Source of the DNA: Notamacropus eugenii
Lineage: Eukaryota > Chordata > Mammalia > Diprotodontia > Macropodidae
Reading direction: 5' to 3'
Length of the DNA stretch: 64,000 nucleotides
Assembly: GCF_028372415.1 (NCBI RefSeq)
Contig: NC_092878.1
Location: forward strand, 71,050,704-71,114,703
A program made the position numbers and the translations under genes. Below, one piece after another: positions 23,340 through 35,879 of the stretch. Every line of letters starts with the position of its first letter. Within the stretch, counting starts at the first letter, position 1. Under the pieces are notes generated by a model. That model had not been told where the DNA came from, searched no databases, and saw only the letters and a program-made list of their open reading frames with translations.

Positions 23340-24400
23340 ATTTCCAAAGATAGATTACCTTCAACCTGCAAGATTGGAATATATCACAGTCAGTGTCAAA
23401 GTCATATCCTAGTAGGGCACTAACACTTAAAAAAAAAATTCTCCTCTTATTGATGTCTATTGTTTTCATATCATGTTCATTCTCCAATATTTTCTTCTCC
23501 TCTTTCCTTCCCAAAAAACCATCTTCTGTAACAAAGATTAAAGAAGAGGGGGAAGTCAATTCTTAAAAATTAAATGACAAATCTACCCTCTTTGGAAGAA
23601 TAAATAATATTCCATGCTGATGGTCCCCATTTTTCAATTGAGGCAGATAATAGAGTACTAATTCTCTAACCCAAATTAAAAGCATCCTTGATATGCCTTT
23701 GAACCTTTGACTTCCTAGAACAATTTTATTTTACTCTGCCGAGTTTGATTAGCCTGGGTTTACAATTCAGTAGTCTAGTATTATCAGTCCCAGAACAAAA
23801 TACCAGTGGCCTTCCTGGTTGGCATTCTAGAATCCTAGGTGTGCTTTAGTCGTTTCTTTCTCTTCAGCTTAGCAAAACTGGAAGTCTTCCTATTTTTCTT
23901 TATCAGAGATGAGATGGATGAGGATTGAAAAAAAAACATAGACCATCAGATTTGTCACTGAATATTTACAAATATTGCAGTAAAGTCAATGAAACTTTGT
24001 TTTTCTGTTCTTTTTAAGTTTTCATATAAATGATGTGTTAGCCAAGCTTGCAGATCTATACTAAGGGTCAGAGATATAGGTTATGCCTATATTTGGGTAA
24101 CTGAGTTGGTTATACCTAGATGCTAGATGTAGGAATTGAGTTCAGGTATTCTGAAAGTTCTGATGTTCTAATTCACTATAGCTCACTAAAACAGTTCTAT
24201 AAACAAGAAGACCAGAAACTGTGTTTCTTGGTGTTCACAGATGTATAGCAAATAGGAACAAGAGAGTTTTTCTGTCTCTTGAATCTTAAGATAAATATCC
24301 ATTGAGTCAACAATGTCAAACACTTAAGTTTATGCCAGAGGAGATACTCAGCTAGGTCTATTTTGTCCATTCCTTTTTGGAATTTCTCCATTAAATTAAA
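23340..24400. other. No gene seen
   Basis: Unique-looking sequence. A weak MIR-like complement may lie at about 24035-24180. The open frames have no recognisable motif. Confidence 0.45.
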
Positions 24401-24403
24401 CAA

Positions 24404-25265
24404 GTATTTATTTTGTAGCTACTGTCTGCTAGATGTTATTCCAAAAGCTAATGATGCAAAAAAATGTATAGTCTCTTCTCCTGAAGAGCATATGTTCTAC
24501 CTGGGCTTGGTGGGAGGGTAGTGGTGACAGAATTTATAGAAATAAGTAAATATTTGTGGGGAGCAGCGAGTTCTAAGACAAGCAGGTAAGTCTTCATGGT
24601 GGCATTTGAACTCAATCTTGAAGAGTAGTAGGTGTTATAAGAGAGAGAGGAGAAAAGGAAAGAATTTCATGAATGTGATGGTTGAGAATGGGGGTACATT
24701 ATTAATATATTTTTGCATAATGGAATGATCTTTTGCATCCATTAATAGGCCTCTGTGACCTGCTTGAGTCACATGGAAACCTGAGTTACATGAGTCTGTG
24801 GTAGGAGGAGCTTGCCCAATGGGTGGAGCAGGAAGGGGTGAAGCAGGAAGGATGGAGCGGAACTGAGATGAAGCTGGACACACCAGTTAGAGCTGAGGAA
24901 GAGTGAGGAAGCAGGCAGAGAACTGTGAGTATTCATTTGTGGGAAGATTCTAATAGAGGGAAGGCTTTGGGATGGTGAAGCCCCTTGCATTGTTATGTTG
25001 CATAGTTTTGGTTTTTTTTATTGCTATGATGGATTTGGCTTGCCAGTGTTTAAATAAACGTTTTGGTTCTGTCTTCCATGTGAAGAGTCTCATATTTTGC
25101 AATTCTGAATTACACAAGCATATTCATAAACACCATAGACACTGTGAATATCGCATTGATGCTATAGAAGGTCATTTCTGAGAAGGGCTGCAGTTTTAGC
25201 AAAGACATGGAGGCAGGAAATGGAATGTTATATTCAAGGATCAGTAAGTAGACTACTTTGGCAGG
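24404..25265 (+). repeat. Ancient repeat split by an LTR-like insertion
   Basis: The left part (24404-24670) has the 'tatttattttgtagctactg' head, 'ctctcctgaagagcatatg'-like text and 'aactcaatcttgaagag'. The right part resumes near 25180 with 'gcaaagacatggaggcagga' and 'ggcaggaacttagaattt'. These are normally contiguous in this repeat type, so the sequence between is probably a later insertion. Confidence 0.5.
24674..25170 (+). mobile_element. Candidate solo LTR (sense)
   Basis: Distinctive blocks are 'cctctgtgacctgcttgagt', 'taggaggagcttgcccaatg', and an AATAAA-containing 'agtgtttaaataaacgtttt' near 25048, followed by 'ggttctgtcttccatgtgaa'. A single poly(A) signal near the 3' side with no attached coding region fits a solo retroviral LTR. 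TG and CA ends can be chosen in several places and I found no convincing duplication, so boundaries are approximate. Confidence 0.5.
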
Positions 25266-25269
25266 AACT

Positions 25270-26880
25270 TAGAATTTTGTCATGGGGATTAATCTAAAAT
25301 ATACCTGAAAAAATATATTAGAAATACAACATAAACAACTCTTTTTATTTTGAAGAAAATTGTATTCATTTTTATTCAGATTCATTGAAATAAGATTAAA
25401 TTATATTTTGTAGTAGTGTATTATAGCAAAATATGGTACATAATGGGCATGAATAGAATGCAACATATAGCCAATGAGGAACTTAGAGGAAGAGGAGTAA
25501 AAGATGTAATCTAAGAATTGTATGATGGGAAGAGATAATGTGTTGGCAAAGTGATGAGGGAAAGAAATGACAGGAAAATAACCACAGTGTGCCATTGATA
25601 CTATAGGAGAAAGCAAGGAAGGTATCCAGTACCCTGGGTGTGCCCTTTATGGTGAAATTATGATAGAATGTGGACAAAGGTTGCGTGGTGTGAGCAAACA
25701 TGGTCAGACAAGGATTTGCATTGTTGAAGGGAACTTCCAAATCAACGTAATGACCTATTCCCATTTAGAGCATTGTCATAGTTTTACTGATACTAATGGT
25801 TTACTTATTTGGCTTTGTTTTTAATTCAAACCTAGTCTAGATTCTACTTCTGAATTAATAACTACCTAGCAGGACAAATCCTCCATTCTCTATGGACTTT
25901 AGATTTTTTTTGTAAAAGTCACTTAATTCAACCTTAGTTTTTAAAATATTCATGTATGTGTTAGTAACTAAAGTACAAAATAGAACATGAAAGTATAATA
26001 AGAGAAAAAAAAGTGCTAAAAGAAGTCAGAAGAGGAAAAGGTACTCACTCACAAATGGGGAGATCAGGGAAACCGTTAAAAAAAAAAAGTGGAAGTCTTT
26101 CAGCCCTTCTAGGAATTAGAATTGTTTGGAATTGAACAGAGCTGGGAACAGAAGGGTATTTCAGGTAGCATCTGAACAAAGTTAAATTTGCAGGGAAGCT
26201 TGGAGTATGCTCATAGAATAGTAAATAGTGCACTTGGTCTATAATGTATATTGTGCTACTGAATTAATTTTTTTTCTTGTAAATCTTACGAAGTTTTACA
26301 CTACACACAGGAGCTATGTGAAGAAAAGGTCACTCTCTAAAATAAATGATTTTTTACTTGGAGGTTTTTTTTTCATTTTTTATTATAGAAAAAAGGGATC
26401 ATTGAATATGAACTGATCTCTGAAGAAATTAAGTCTTCTAGCTTATGGTTTCATATGACATATGATAGCCTCAGAAACATTTAAGATCCATTATACTATC
26501 AAGTCTGCTCTACTTTAAAATCTCCCTGCCAAGTGATTAAAACTAAAAGTAATAACAGGTCAATTGACAAGTAATTCCTGAGGGCCCACAGGGTATGTAG
26601 TCCTGTATTAGATGCTTGAAATTAAAGCCATATAATTGAAAGAGGGACAAATATGGTCTCTTTCTCTGAATGTAAGCAGTATTCAATATTATTTTGTTTT
26701 CTATGGAGGGAAGATAGACTATAATAATGGTCATATATAGATGCCGTGAATTTGCCTACAACAAAACTGTACATAATAGGCACTTAATAAATATCTAATT
26801 TAATTAACAGTACCTTGTTTGTTTTTTTTATAATGCTTTCTTCTTTTTCAAAGTGTATATATTATTATAACATTGTGGCT
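25270..26880. other. No gene seen
   Basis: AT-rich sequence without recognisable repeats. Minus-strand open frames at 25401-25764 show no motif, and I treat them as chance. Confidence 0.45.
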
Positions 26881-26884
26881 CTTC

Positions 26885-26998
26885 AGTAACTTCATAGACT
26901 AAGACAAATGGCATGTTCCTGTTATAGATGAAGAAATAGACCCAGAAGGCTAAAGTGCCTTGTCTAAGGTCACACAGAAAGAAAAAATACTCTTAAGA
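26885..26998 (-). repeat. MIR-like SINE fragment
   Basis: Complement of a MIR core: 'cctgttatagatgaagaaat', 'aaagtgccttgtctaaggtc' and 'acacagaaagaaa'. Confidence 0.6.
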
Positions 26999-27529
26999 TA
27001 GACACTGTCTCCTAATGCTTTTCCTATTGAATGTGTGCCATTTTTTGTATCAGCCCCTAAAGTGACAGACACAGGTAACATTCTGACATTCACACACAAA
27101 ATCTGGCTCATGACCCCAACTAATGAATCTCCGGCAAGATCAGTACCTGGTATGCACTGTTCTCCATAAAAAAGGTCTTCTACTTTTTTACAAGCATTTA
27201 CAGTATTAATTAATTGATGTCACTTACAAAGTGACATAAGGAGAAAAGGTTTATTTATACAACATAAAAAAGATTCATAACTGAGTCCATAGACAGTCAA
27301 GATATCTTTCTCCCTCTTCCCAGTGGAATATGCACAATCTGTCCAATTTAATAGTAATCTTCCATGGGACTCGGAGTTACTGAAATGTCAGATAACTTCA
27401 ACTGATGGGTTTATTCTTCTCCAAAGGATGAGTGGTGCTCAGGGCTGCTAAAGAATTAACCTTTACACCATACTTTCACCATTCATGTAATTAACAGTTC
27501 CATTGAAGGTCAGGATCTACGCTTATTCC

Positions 27530-27975
27530 TATATATCATGTCTGAGCTTCATTGCATCTCATACAAAGAACTACTCACTGTTTCTTGAATTTACACTATT
27601 TTGTCCCACCACTGTGTTTCAATTCTCCTTGAAACAGAATTCTCCCCATTTTGCCTTTACCTGTTACAATTCCTAATCTCCAATCCCATTTCTGGTGTCA
27701 CTTCTTTCAAAGATACCTTCCATAGTCCTATCAGCTCCTGATTTTTTCTTGAGCCTCAGACTACTCTAGTTAACTCTTATGAATTCAATAATTTTCTTAT
27801 TTGTATATTAGTGCATATATGGCATGTATATATATGTATATATAAAATGGATATACGTGTGTTTTGTGTATCTGTGTGTGTTAGGTTTTTTTGTATACAC
27901 TGACTTGTCCTCCCTTACTTCCTGAAGACCAGGTATATTTTATTGTACCTAAGATTCTCTGTTACCTTTAGGAGG
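27530..27975 (+). repeat. L2-type LINE 3' region
   Basis: The 3' portion of an L2 is suggested by 'cacttctttcaaagatacct', 'tccatagtcctatcagctcc' and 'cctgaagaccaggtatattt'. A TA/TG-rich patch interrupts it at about 27815-27890. Old and incomplete. Confidence 0.5.
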
Positions 27976-28830
27976 GTTTAGAAGTATCAAGGCTCTCCTC
28001 AAACGGATCTAGGCCTTACCTAGATTCCTCAAATATGGGGTTGTTCTTGGTACCCCAGTTCCATTTAGTCACTAATGGTCAGATTTGCTTTTACAAAAGG
28101 ATATTAATTTCAGAATTTAGAATAACAAATATACAATTTAACCCCTAAATACATGGATGGAATAATTCTCCCCTCCTCTCTGCTTTCACCTCCTAAGTCT
28201 CTGAGAAAAGTAAGGGGACTAGGTTCATAGCCTTACTCAATTCCTATAAAGTTCCAGTTACAAATGAAACCTTCTTCAGGCTTCAGACCCAGGCACCCTG
28301 GTTTTTCTAGGCATTCTTATTGGGTAGGCTGGTTGCAACATTCCACTTTGAATCCTAGATCCATTGTCCTTTATGACTCAAATACTGGCATAGGATATAA
28401 CTTCTGACATATGAAACTGAGAAGGCCAAATGATATAGAATACAGACACTTCAGGGCCCATTTCTCAGTGCCAAGATGAAAGATTTGGGAGGGGAAAAAA
28501 GTTCTTACCCTTTTGCCAGTTCAGTTCTTGGTGACTATGCAATAGGTGAGTTGTGATCTTCACCTTCTTGTCTTGGTATGAAAAAGTCTACAGGAAAGGA
28601 GAGACTGTCCTAGTCTGGTCAGTTTTTTAAATGCAGCTTTTTTTTTTTTATTATGCAGTCAACCAAGAGTATACTATCACCCACTCATGGTAGGAAACTG
28701 CCAAGTACCTCTATACTATGTGATCTGGGAATGTTTCAGAGAACCCTCTCATATGTGTGCATACATAAATTTTATATGCTTGTGAATTTTATGTATACAT
28801 ATGTGTGTATTATGTCACTTACTAAGTTCT
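27976..28830. other. No gene seen
   Basis: No recognisable gene or repeat. Some pyrimidine-rich text (28150-28330) could be an unrecognised LTR or LINE piece. Confidence 0.4.
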
Positions 28831-28831
28831 G

Positions 28832-29046
28832 ATGGGACTGCTAGGTAGTGCCATGGATAGAGCACTAGACTTGGAATCAGGAAGACATCTTCCTCAGTTT
28901 AACTCTGGCCTCAGATACTTACTAGATGTGTGACGCTGGGCAAGTCACTTAATCCCATTTGTCTCAGTTCTTAATTTGTAAAATATCCCTGCAAAAAAAC
29001 CCCAAAACGGGGTCATGAAAAGTCAGACATGACTGAAACAACTGGA
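28832..29046 (+). mobile_element. Full-length tRNA-derived SINE with RTE-like tail
   Basis: One of the best-preserved SINEs here. It has a head at 28832-28880 ('gactgctaggtagtgccatg', 'gatagagcactagacttgg'), a B-box-like 'cctcagtttaactctggcct', a MIR-like core ('gtgtgacgctgggcaagtca'), and a tail 'ggggtcatgaaaagtcagac' then 'atgactgaaacaactgg'. The tail matches the RTE-type 3' terminus, consistent with trans-mobilisation by an RTE LINE. Confidence 0.8.
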
Positions 29047-29519
29047 AAAGTTATAAATTCCTTTTATCTCTGTTTTCTCAGCACCATGCCTTGTACAAAG
29101 AGGAGACTGATAAATATTTCTTGACTGCATTAAATATATAAGCAATAAAGGATAGCAAAAGAAAAACACAAGTGAATGAAAAGGTCCTGAAAGATTAGCA
29201 TCAAGAAGGATCAAGTCCAATATGAGCTAAGGTTTAAAATAAATGCTAAAGTCAATAAAACACATTTTTTAAAAATATATTGAGAACAAGAAGAGACTCA
29301 GAGAACAAATGAAAATCCTGTATATTTAGGTAAGAAAGTGATAGATTTAAATAATAATAGCATATAGGAAAGAAGAACAACTACTTAACTTTTTTTTTTT
29401 ACTTATTTTTTCTCCATCAAATAGAATGATCTTTAGCCTGAGTGGGGGGAAGTGAATGGCTAATAGGAAATGAAAACCCCATATTAATAAGGAGGTAGTT
29501 AAAAAGTACCCCCTTGAAC

Positions 29520-30120
29520 TCAATGGATTTAGATTATGTGGACCAGAAGAAAATCCAGGTTATCAAAAGAGCTAGTGAACCATTGTCAGTAATTCTTGAA
29601 AAACTATAGAGGAAGAGAGACTACCATTGGGCTCAAAATTTGGGAGATGTCCTAATTTTCAAAAGAGGGAAGATAGGTATGATACACACTCATGGTAAAA
29701 TTCTTGAATTGATTAAAGGACAGTTTGTTGTATTTAAAAAAGAGAAGAGGTTGTCAATATCAGTTCATAAAGACTGCCAGATAATATAATTTCTTGAATG
29801 CATGTAATGTCATTGTGGAAAAGATGGAGTAATGTGGAGTTAAAGATAATAAAGTTAAGTGGATTTGGAACTTGTTGACTGACTCGTAGAATCATGGAAT
29901 GTAGAAGGTAAGAGGCACCTCAGAGATAGCAAAGAGAGTATTTATTACAACTTAATATGAATTCCCTCTAAGCCTTGACTGAACTTGAGAATTTATCAAT
30001 GAATTAAATGCAACTCATGGGCATATCTTTGCCTAGATATGTTCAATATGTTTAGCAATGTCATGGATAAAAGTAAAAATGCACTTACCAAACTTCCTTC
30101 ATACAATGAGATCCAGACTT
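29520..30120 (+). pseudogene. L3/CR1-type LINE ORF2 relic
   Basis: Blocks with the spacing of L3/CR1 RT sequence are visible: 'ctaattttcaaaagaggga', 'taaaattcttgaattgatt', 'gttcataaagactgccag', and, farther on, 'caatatgtttagcaatgtca' with 'atggataaaagtaaaaatgc'. The region expected to encode the active-site Asp pair is not preserved. No open frame spans it. Very old. Confidence 0.5.
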
Positions 30121-30184
30121 TGACCTGACTGTATACACAGGATAACTGTATATGCAGGATAACTGTATAACAGGATATAATAAG

Positions 30185-30435
30185 TAATTGAAGCATCTAG
30201 GTGGCATGGTGGATATAGTGATAAACTTGTAGCTCAAGAACATTTGACTTTGAACACTACCTCAGACACTTATTAGCTATGTGTCCCTGGGGCACCTCAC
30301 AACATCTCTCAACCTTAGTTTCCCAATCTGTTAAATGGAGATAATAATAGTAATAACATAATTGTGTTTTGATCAGGATCAGATGAGATATAAAGAGCTT
30401 TGTAAATCTTAAAATGCTATATAAATATTAGAATT
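30185..30435 (+). repeat. tRNA-derived SINE, near full length
   Basis: Head 'gaagcatctaggtggcatgg', then 'ctcagacacttattagctat', 'gtgtccctggggcacctcac', 'agtttcccaatctgttaaat', and the 3' segment 'aaagagctttgtaaatctta'. The marsupial SINE with a MIR-like body. Confidence 0.75.
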
Positions 30436-31440
30436 AGTATTAACCCCTACAACTCTTTCAATAGTATCTATATCTGGGATACATGCTAAAAGTGGACAAA
30501 GACCTGAATCCAAATCTGAGTAGGAGGAAAAAACAAAACAAAATAGATTAGTTTGCCCTGGGGAGACTGTATAATTTTTTTAATGTCAGCCTTCTCCCTG
30601 ATAAATAATCCTGTCATTTTCACATGTATATACATATCTATCTACCTATCTAAATCTGTCTATCTCTACATACACACAAAGAAAGAGGTTAATGTGTGTT
30701 ATCTTGCCAAGGTCACACAAGTAGTGTGTATAAGAGGTTGCTCTTTCTAATTCATGATACATGTCTATGTGTGTCGGTGTGTGTGCGCGTGCACAAGCAT
30801 TTTTTGCTTTTCCTTAGTAACATAAATGCCAACCAAAGGATCTAGAGTAAGTGTATCTTTCTATGTATGAGTATAATAAAAGATTTTTTTTGAAAGCTGA
30901 CAAATCTATCTTTTATTGTCTAGCAATATGTGTAACATATATATAGTATATACTTAAAATATTTGCTAGATGAATTAAACGGAAAAGTGTAAATTTTTCT
31001 TTTCAGAATGCTAGTTGTATTGTAAATTACCTAAAATACAAAGACACGAGTAAATTCAAGTAGAGTACTGGAAGCCATTTGCTAGCTACTTTAGGAATTT
31101 AAAATGCCCTTTGAGAATAAAGGTCAGTTGTTTTATAGACTAAATAGGCCAGGTTCACTGTCTATGGGCTTCACTCTCCTTGTCCAGGCTCATGTTCTCC
31201 ATCAACATCAATCTCTTGCTGCAGCTGTGAGAGAGATATGCTTTCCCCATTGCCTGATCATTCACTGACCTGTCTAGAAGCCTAAGTTTCCATAATTCCC
31301 CTCTACTTTCTTTCCTCCTCTTTCCTTAAGAATGTTCATGTCTTTCCATTTAACTCCTTCACTTAGATTTATACTGTTCAACTCCTCCTAAAATGATTTA
31401 AACCAACTAATCCCAAACTCCTCCTGGAAACTGATTATGT
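30436..31440. other. No gene seen
   Basis: Contains a TG-rich patch (30765-30795). A block around 31140-31330 reads unlike its surroundings but I cannot place it. No gene recognised. Confidence 0.4.
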
Positions 31441-31447
31441 TTTTGCA

Positions 31448-31905
31448 ACAACTAATCAATCAATCAACAAGCATTTATTAGGGCCTATTATGTGCCAAGT
31501 CTTAGATATACAAAGACAAAAATGAAACTCCCTCTAGAAGCTTGCATTTCCTTGGGGAAAATGTGTAGACATTTAAGTACATAAAAAAATAGACAATTTT
31601 GAGGGTTTCACTAGAAGCTAAAGTAAGTTACAATATTGTGAAAGCTCTCTAATTGTCAAGTTTTTAGTGGGGGTCAGGAAGAGAAACTCAAACTTTCTTT
31701 ATAAAGAGAATGGGATACAATCTGCAATGAAGAGGAAAAGAAAACACAAAATGAAAAAAAAAATGGATTTTCATTTTTCCTTAAGTGCCTTTCCTTTCCT
31801 TAAGTGCCTACTATCAGCCAAGCATTATTCTAGAAGCTGGAAATATTAGTAAAAAAGTGAAACAAAAGCTATCTGTCTAAGAAATTACAATCCAATCAGT
31901 GTAGT
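31448..31905 (+). repeat. Two ancient repeat copies in series
   Basis: Positions 31448-31575 ('caagcatttattagggccta', 'ttatgtgccaagtctta') and 31790-31905 ('taagtgcctactatcagcc', 'agaagctggaaatatta') are two diverged heads of the TGTGCCAG-type repeat in the same orientation. Confidence 0.55.
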
Positions 31906-32581
31906 AGTGCTCAAGAAAAGGAATTTTGGTCTAAAGATCTGTAGATAGTGTGAATGGATACATAGCACAGAGGATTGCCGCACACTTTCCAGTAACAATG
32001 ATGGTACAGATTTGATTACTATTCTCAGAGCAAAAGCAAGACAGGAAAAGTATGTGTCAGACAGGATGGCATGTAAGTGGTGGGCAGGACAGAGAGAAAG
32101 ATAACTGTGCTAGATAAGTCCTGGTTTTCAGATGAATGGTTAGCTTTAAGTAAAGAAACAGGGTCTGGGGCCAACTGGATATAGTGGATTAGTTGAATTT
32201 TCACTTACTCACCCATCAATCAGTATAGCTCAGCTCCTGATCAAAATACCATCTGAGTGAATTAACCGGGAAGGGAGAGGTGCTCTAGATTTATTGTTCC
32301 TAGTGGGAAGAAAAGGAAGAGTAGCAGGGCAAATGGGAAGATATTTATACTGAATAGGTCCTTGTGGATGGCTGGATGGTATATAGACCGTCTTCGTATC
32401 TGGATATAATCCCTCTCAACCTCTCTAGCTCTGTTTCAATTAAGGAGGCTGACCTAAGGGTAAAGATAGAATCTTAGGAATTCTCCCCTGAGAGGTATGA
32501 TGATAATGATGATGATTAATGATAGTAGTAGTAGCAGCAGCCACAGCAGCAGAGTAAGGAGAAGAAAGCATAGCAAGTGTC

Positions 32582-32912
32582 CAATGTTTATGTGTGTGTG
32601 TTCGTCCTTCGTTGCTGAAGAAGACCATGCCATCAGAAAAATGATGATATGACTTACACTTGACTTTGTTTTGAGTGAGTGAGGGCTGTGCCAGGTCACC
32701 AGCCTCACTTCTACTCCAGAGCCATCTAAGACCAGTGACCAAATATTCATCAGGATGACTGGAGATTACCCAGGATGAGGCAACTGGGGTTACGTGACTT
32801 GCCCAAGTTCACACAACTAGTGAGTGTCAAATGTCTGAGATGAGATTTGAACTCAGGTCCTCCTGACTCCTGTACTGGTGCTCTATCCACTGCACCACCT
32901 AGCTGTCCAATG
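32582..32912 (-). mobile_element. Long tRNA-headed SINE with CA tail (second copy)
   Basis: Same family as 17795-18160. The minus-strand head complements 'ctgcaccacctagctgtcc'. The body complements 'catccaggatgactgg'-like blocks and 'caccagcctcacttctact'. The tail region ('cgtccttcgttgctgaagaa') complements an RTE-like terminus and is followed by a short TG run (32590-32600). Better preserved than the first copy. Confidence 0.78.
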
Positions 32913-32989
32913 TTTATGTAGCAGGTAGAGAAAGGAAACTTACTTAAACACTTTGCTGCATGTCTCTGTGTAAGAGGGAAATATTATCA

Positions 32990-33465
32990 ATCCAAGCTCT
33001 GTTTCTGACTTCCTCTGGACTTTAAAATCATGTCCCATCTACTACTGGTTCATCCTAGAACTTTCCTCAGCACTTGCTCTGGAACAAATTACTATCATGA
33101 TGAACCATTCAACATAGACTAGCCCTCCACAAAGCCATTCCACTCCCTTCTCCCATTGGTGAGTTTCTCCCAAAGACTATTTTGTGGAGAAGCCAGCCAG
33201 ACTGCCCTGCCTTTATTCTCTTTCCAACTGTGTTCCTGACTTCCTATGGACTTCAAAACTATGTCACTTTGCCAGGAATCTTCATCCATCCTACCCACTA
33301 TAGTTTTCAGCTCCCTTTTGTATTTTGTATTTTTCTCCCTGTTGTCTTTTCTAATTAAAATGCAAGCTCTTTGAGAGCAGGAAGTGATTTTTATTTGTAT
33401 TTGTATCCTCAGCTCTTAGTACAGTGCCTGGCACTATCTAAGCACTGCTTCCTTTTTTCTCTTCC
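32990..33465 (+). repeat. L2-like 3' region
   Basis: Positions 33300-33465 read as an L2 3' end: 'caagctctttgagagcagga', 'gtatcctcagctcttagtac' and 'agtgcctggcactatctaag'. Upstream, two similar blocks about 235 bases apart share 'ctgacttcct.tggact' and 'atgtc', suggesting an internal duplication. A (CTTC)n tract begins where the element should end. Confidence 0.55.
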
Positions 33466-33569
33466 TTCCTTCCTTCCTTCCCTCCTTCCTTCCTTCCTTC
33501 CTTCCTTCCTTCCTTCCTTCCTTCCTTCCTTCCTTCCTTCCTTCCTTCCTTCCTTCCTTCCTTCCTTCT
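33462..33569. repeat. (CTTC)n microsatellite
   Basis: About 108 bases of near-perfect CTTC with one CCCTCC interruption near 33481. The open frame over it encodes LPSF repeats and is not a gene. Confidence 0.97.
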
Positions 33570-33784
33570 TAATTAGAGAAAGGTTGTACTCTCTTTAAGT
33601 GAACTCCTTGAAGTACTGACGTACTTCATCACATTTAGCACAAGTTTGCTAAAAAGGAAGCAATTTGTAAACCTTAAAGTAATATAGAAATGTGAACTAT
33701 CCTATCATATTTGACACCTTAAAATGCTTCAGTTTTCTCATTTGCTATACACAAAAAACACTGGAGGTTGATAGTCTTGGGAAT

Positions 33785-34375
33785 ATCCATATTTTATAGA
33801 TGATGAAACTGAGCTTTTCCTGATTTGATTTGATTTGATTTGATTTGCCTAGTGATGTATGAGAAGTCACTGACAGAGGTAAACCCTGACCCAGGTCTCC
33901 TGACTACAAATATAGCAATTTTTTATTCTACCTTAGATTCCAGGTAGATGGAAGTCCCTAGTTTTGGAAAGTGAAGGTAGTGTAGAACACTGAAAAGAAT
34001 ACAAGCTTTGGATTCATAGAGGCTAGGTTCAAATTCCACCTTTGAGTCTTACTACTTGTATAACCCTGAACATATCACTTGACTCTTCAATTTCCTCCTC
34101 TGTAAAATGAGATAATTGGAATATCCTTTTGAGTAGCTAGCATTTGTATAGCATTTTGAGGTTTGAAAACATTTTGCAAATACCTCATTTTATCCTTACA
34201 ACAACCCTGCAAATTGGGTGCTACTGTTATCCCCATTCTGCAGGCAAGGGAACCGAGGCAAACAGAGTTTAAGTGACTTGCCCAAGGTAGCAGAGTTAGT
34301 GTCAGAGGTTGGATGTGAATTCAAATCTTTCTAACTCTTGGTCAAATGTTCTATACACTATACCTCTTACCTTAG
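33785..34375. repeat. Three adjacent SINE/MIR copies
   Basis: 33785-33950 (minus): MIR-like complement ('tttatagatgatgaaactga'...'cccaggtctcctgact') carrying a (TGATT)n run at about 33820-33847. 33960-34135 (plus): 'gtgtagaacactgaaaagaa', 'ggctaggttcaaattccacc', 'cctcctctgtaaaatgagat'. 34140-34375 (minus): 'agctagcatttgtatagcat', 'ccccattctgcaggcaaggg', 'gtgacttgcccaaggtagc'. Independent insertions in alternating orientation. Confidence 0.65.
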
Positions 34376-34379
34376 ATCT

Positions 34380-35815
34380 CCTCCATCTCTGGATATATGC
34401 TCCTAAATTTTGTGCCTTTATAAAATCCTACTGTAATGATGTTTGAAATCAAAGAAATTAATAGAAGACCTAAAAGAATGGGTTAGAGCACTGTGCTTTA
34501 TTTTACTAAAGAAAGTGAATAATAATGAAGAAAATATCCAAGGAGTATATAATCTAGTGGGGACTGATGTAGCACACTGATCACGATAATCTAGTACTAT
34601 ACCTCTAACTGCAAGATTGTACAATATGGAATAGAGTATGCATAAATGAATAATGGTAAAATTCAAGTTGTTTCAATTAACTTCAATTTTACAAGAATTT
34701 GTTAAGTACCTATTAATTGAATAAGCACTGTGCTAACCAATGAAGGAATAAAAGACAAAAAAACAAAGCAAACAAACAAACAAAAAAAACCTGCCTGAGA
34801 AGTTATATTCTATTAGGGAAAAACAACATGTACACTTTTAAACACATGCAAAATACTTACAAAGCAATCATTTCATTATTGGTGCTGTTTTATTTCCTTT
34901 CTGTCTCTCCCACCTTCCCCTATGCAAATGTTTCTAAAATGACAAAATGATTATTTTCTATCATACTGTAAGATCTCCCTGGTTACTACAACGAGGTCTA
35001 AGGGAAAATATGACAACCTGGCTGGAAGCATGATTAGGGCCCAGTGTATCTTAAAATGCATTACTTGACCGTTCAAGGTAGCTCTTGCTATCTCTTAGCC
35101 TCAGGCTAACCTCTTTAGCCCTAGGGATGTATGCCCACAGAAAAGCTGAGTAAAACGTTGAATGACATGCAGGCTTATGTAGGCTGACACTCTCTGAGCT
35201 CCAAAGTTCTCATTCAGTTCCTTAGACCTCCAAGATACTACTACACATTTCACCAACTGCTAGAATGGTTACTTTATGGATCTTTGACCTATATTTATAA
35301 CATTTACTCTGTGGGAATTGATCCTTCTCAGGTTTAACACAAATAATACTTTTTAAATGAAGTCTTCTTGTATTCTCCCTCAATGGAAGTGATCTCCTTT
35401 TTTGAATTTCCATCTCACTCTATGCCTCTCAGATTGTACTTTCACAGTCTATCTTGTTGTCATCTTCTGGCCCAACCTATCTTCTACTTTGTAGAAGACT
35501 TATTAACACTTAGAAAAAAATCTTAATATATTAATCTTTATTAAATTTTACATGATTATTGGAAAGGAAGTTAATTCAACTGTGTTAATGCCAGATACAT
35601 GCATACATATATTTATACATGCAACATCTATTAAGCTTTTACTATATACTGACTGATGAGACGTTACTGAATTATCCTTTCTGTGGTTACCTAAAATTTA
35701 GAAGAACATGTTGTCTTGAAAAGTGAATCCATATTGTGGAAATAGGTAAAATATCATGGAATAAGTTTTAGATTAAGAGTAGGGAGATCTTACATTCCAT
35801 ATGCTGCTTAAAATG
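34380..35815. other. Ancient repeat head, otherwise no gene seen
   Basis: An old 'aatttgttaagtacctatta' repeat head lies at 34685-34830 with a (CAAA)n run at about 34762-34788. The rest, 34830-35815, has no recognised gene or repeat. Confidence 0.45.
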
Positions 35816-35879
35816 AGAGAGAGAAAGAGAGAGAGAGACAGAGAGAGAAAGAGAGAGAGAGAGAGACAGAGAGAGAGAC

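Noticed and set aside
33371..33598. Possible repetitive LPSF protein
   Set aside because: Translation of the (CTTC)n array.
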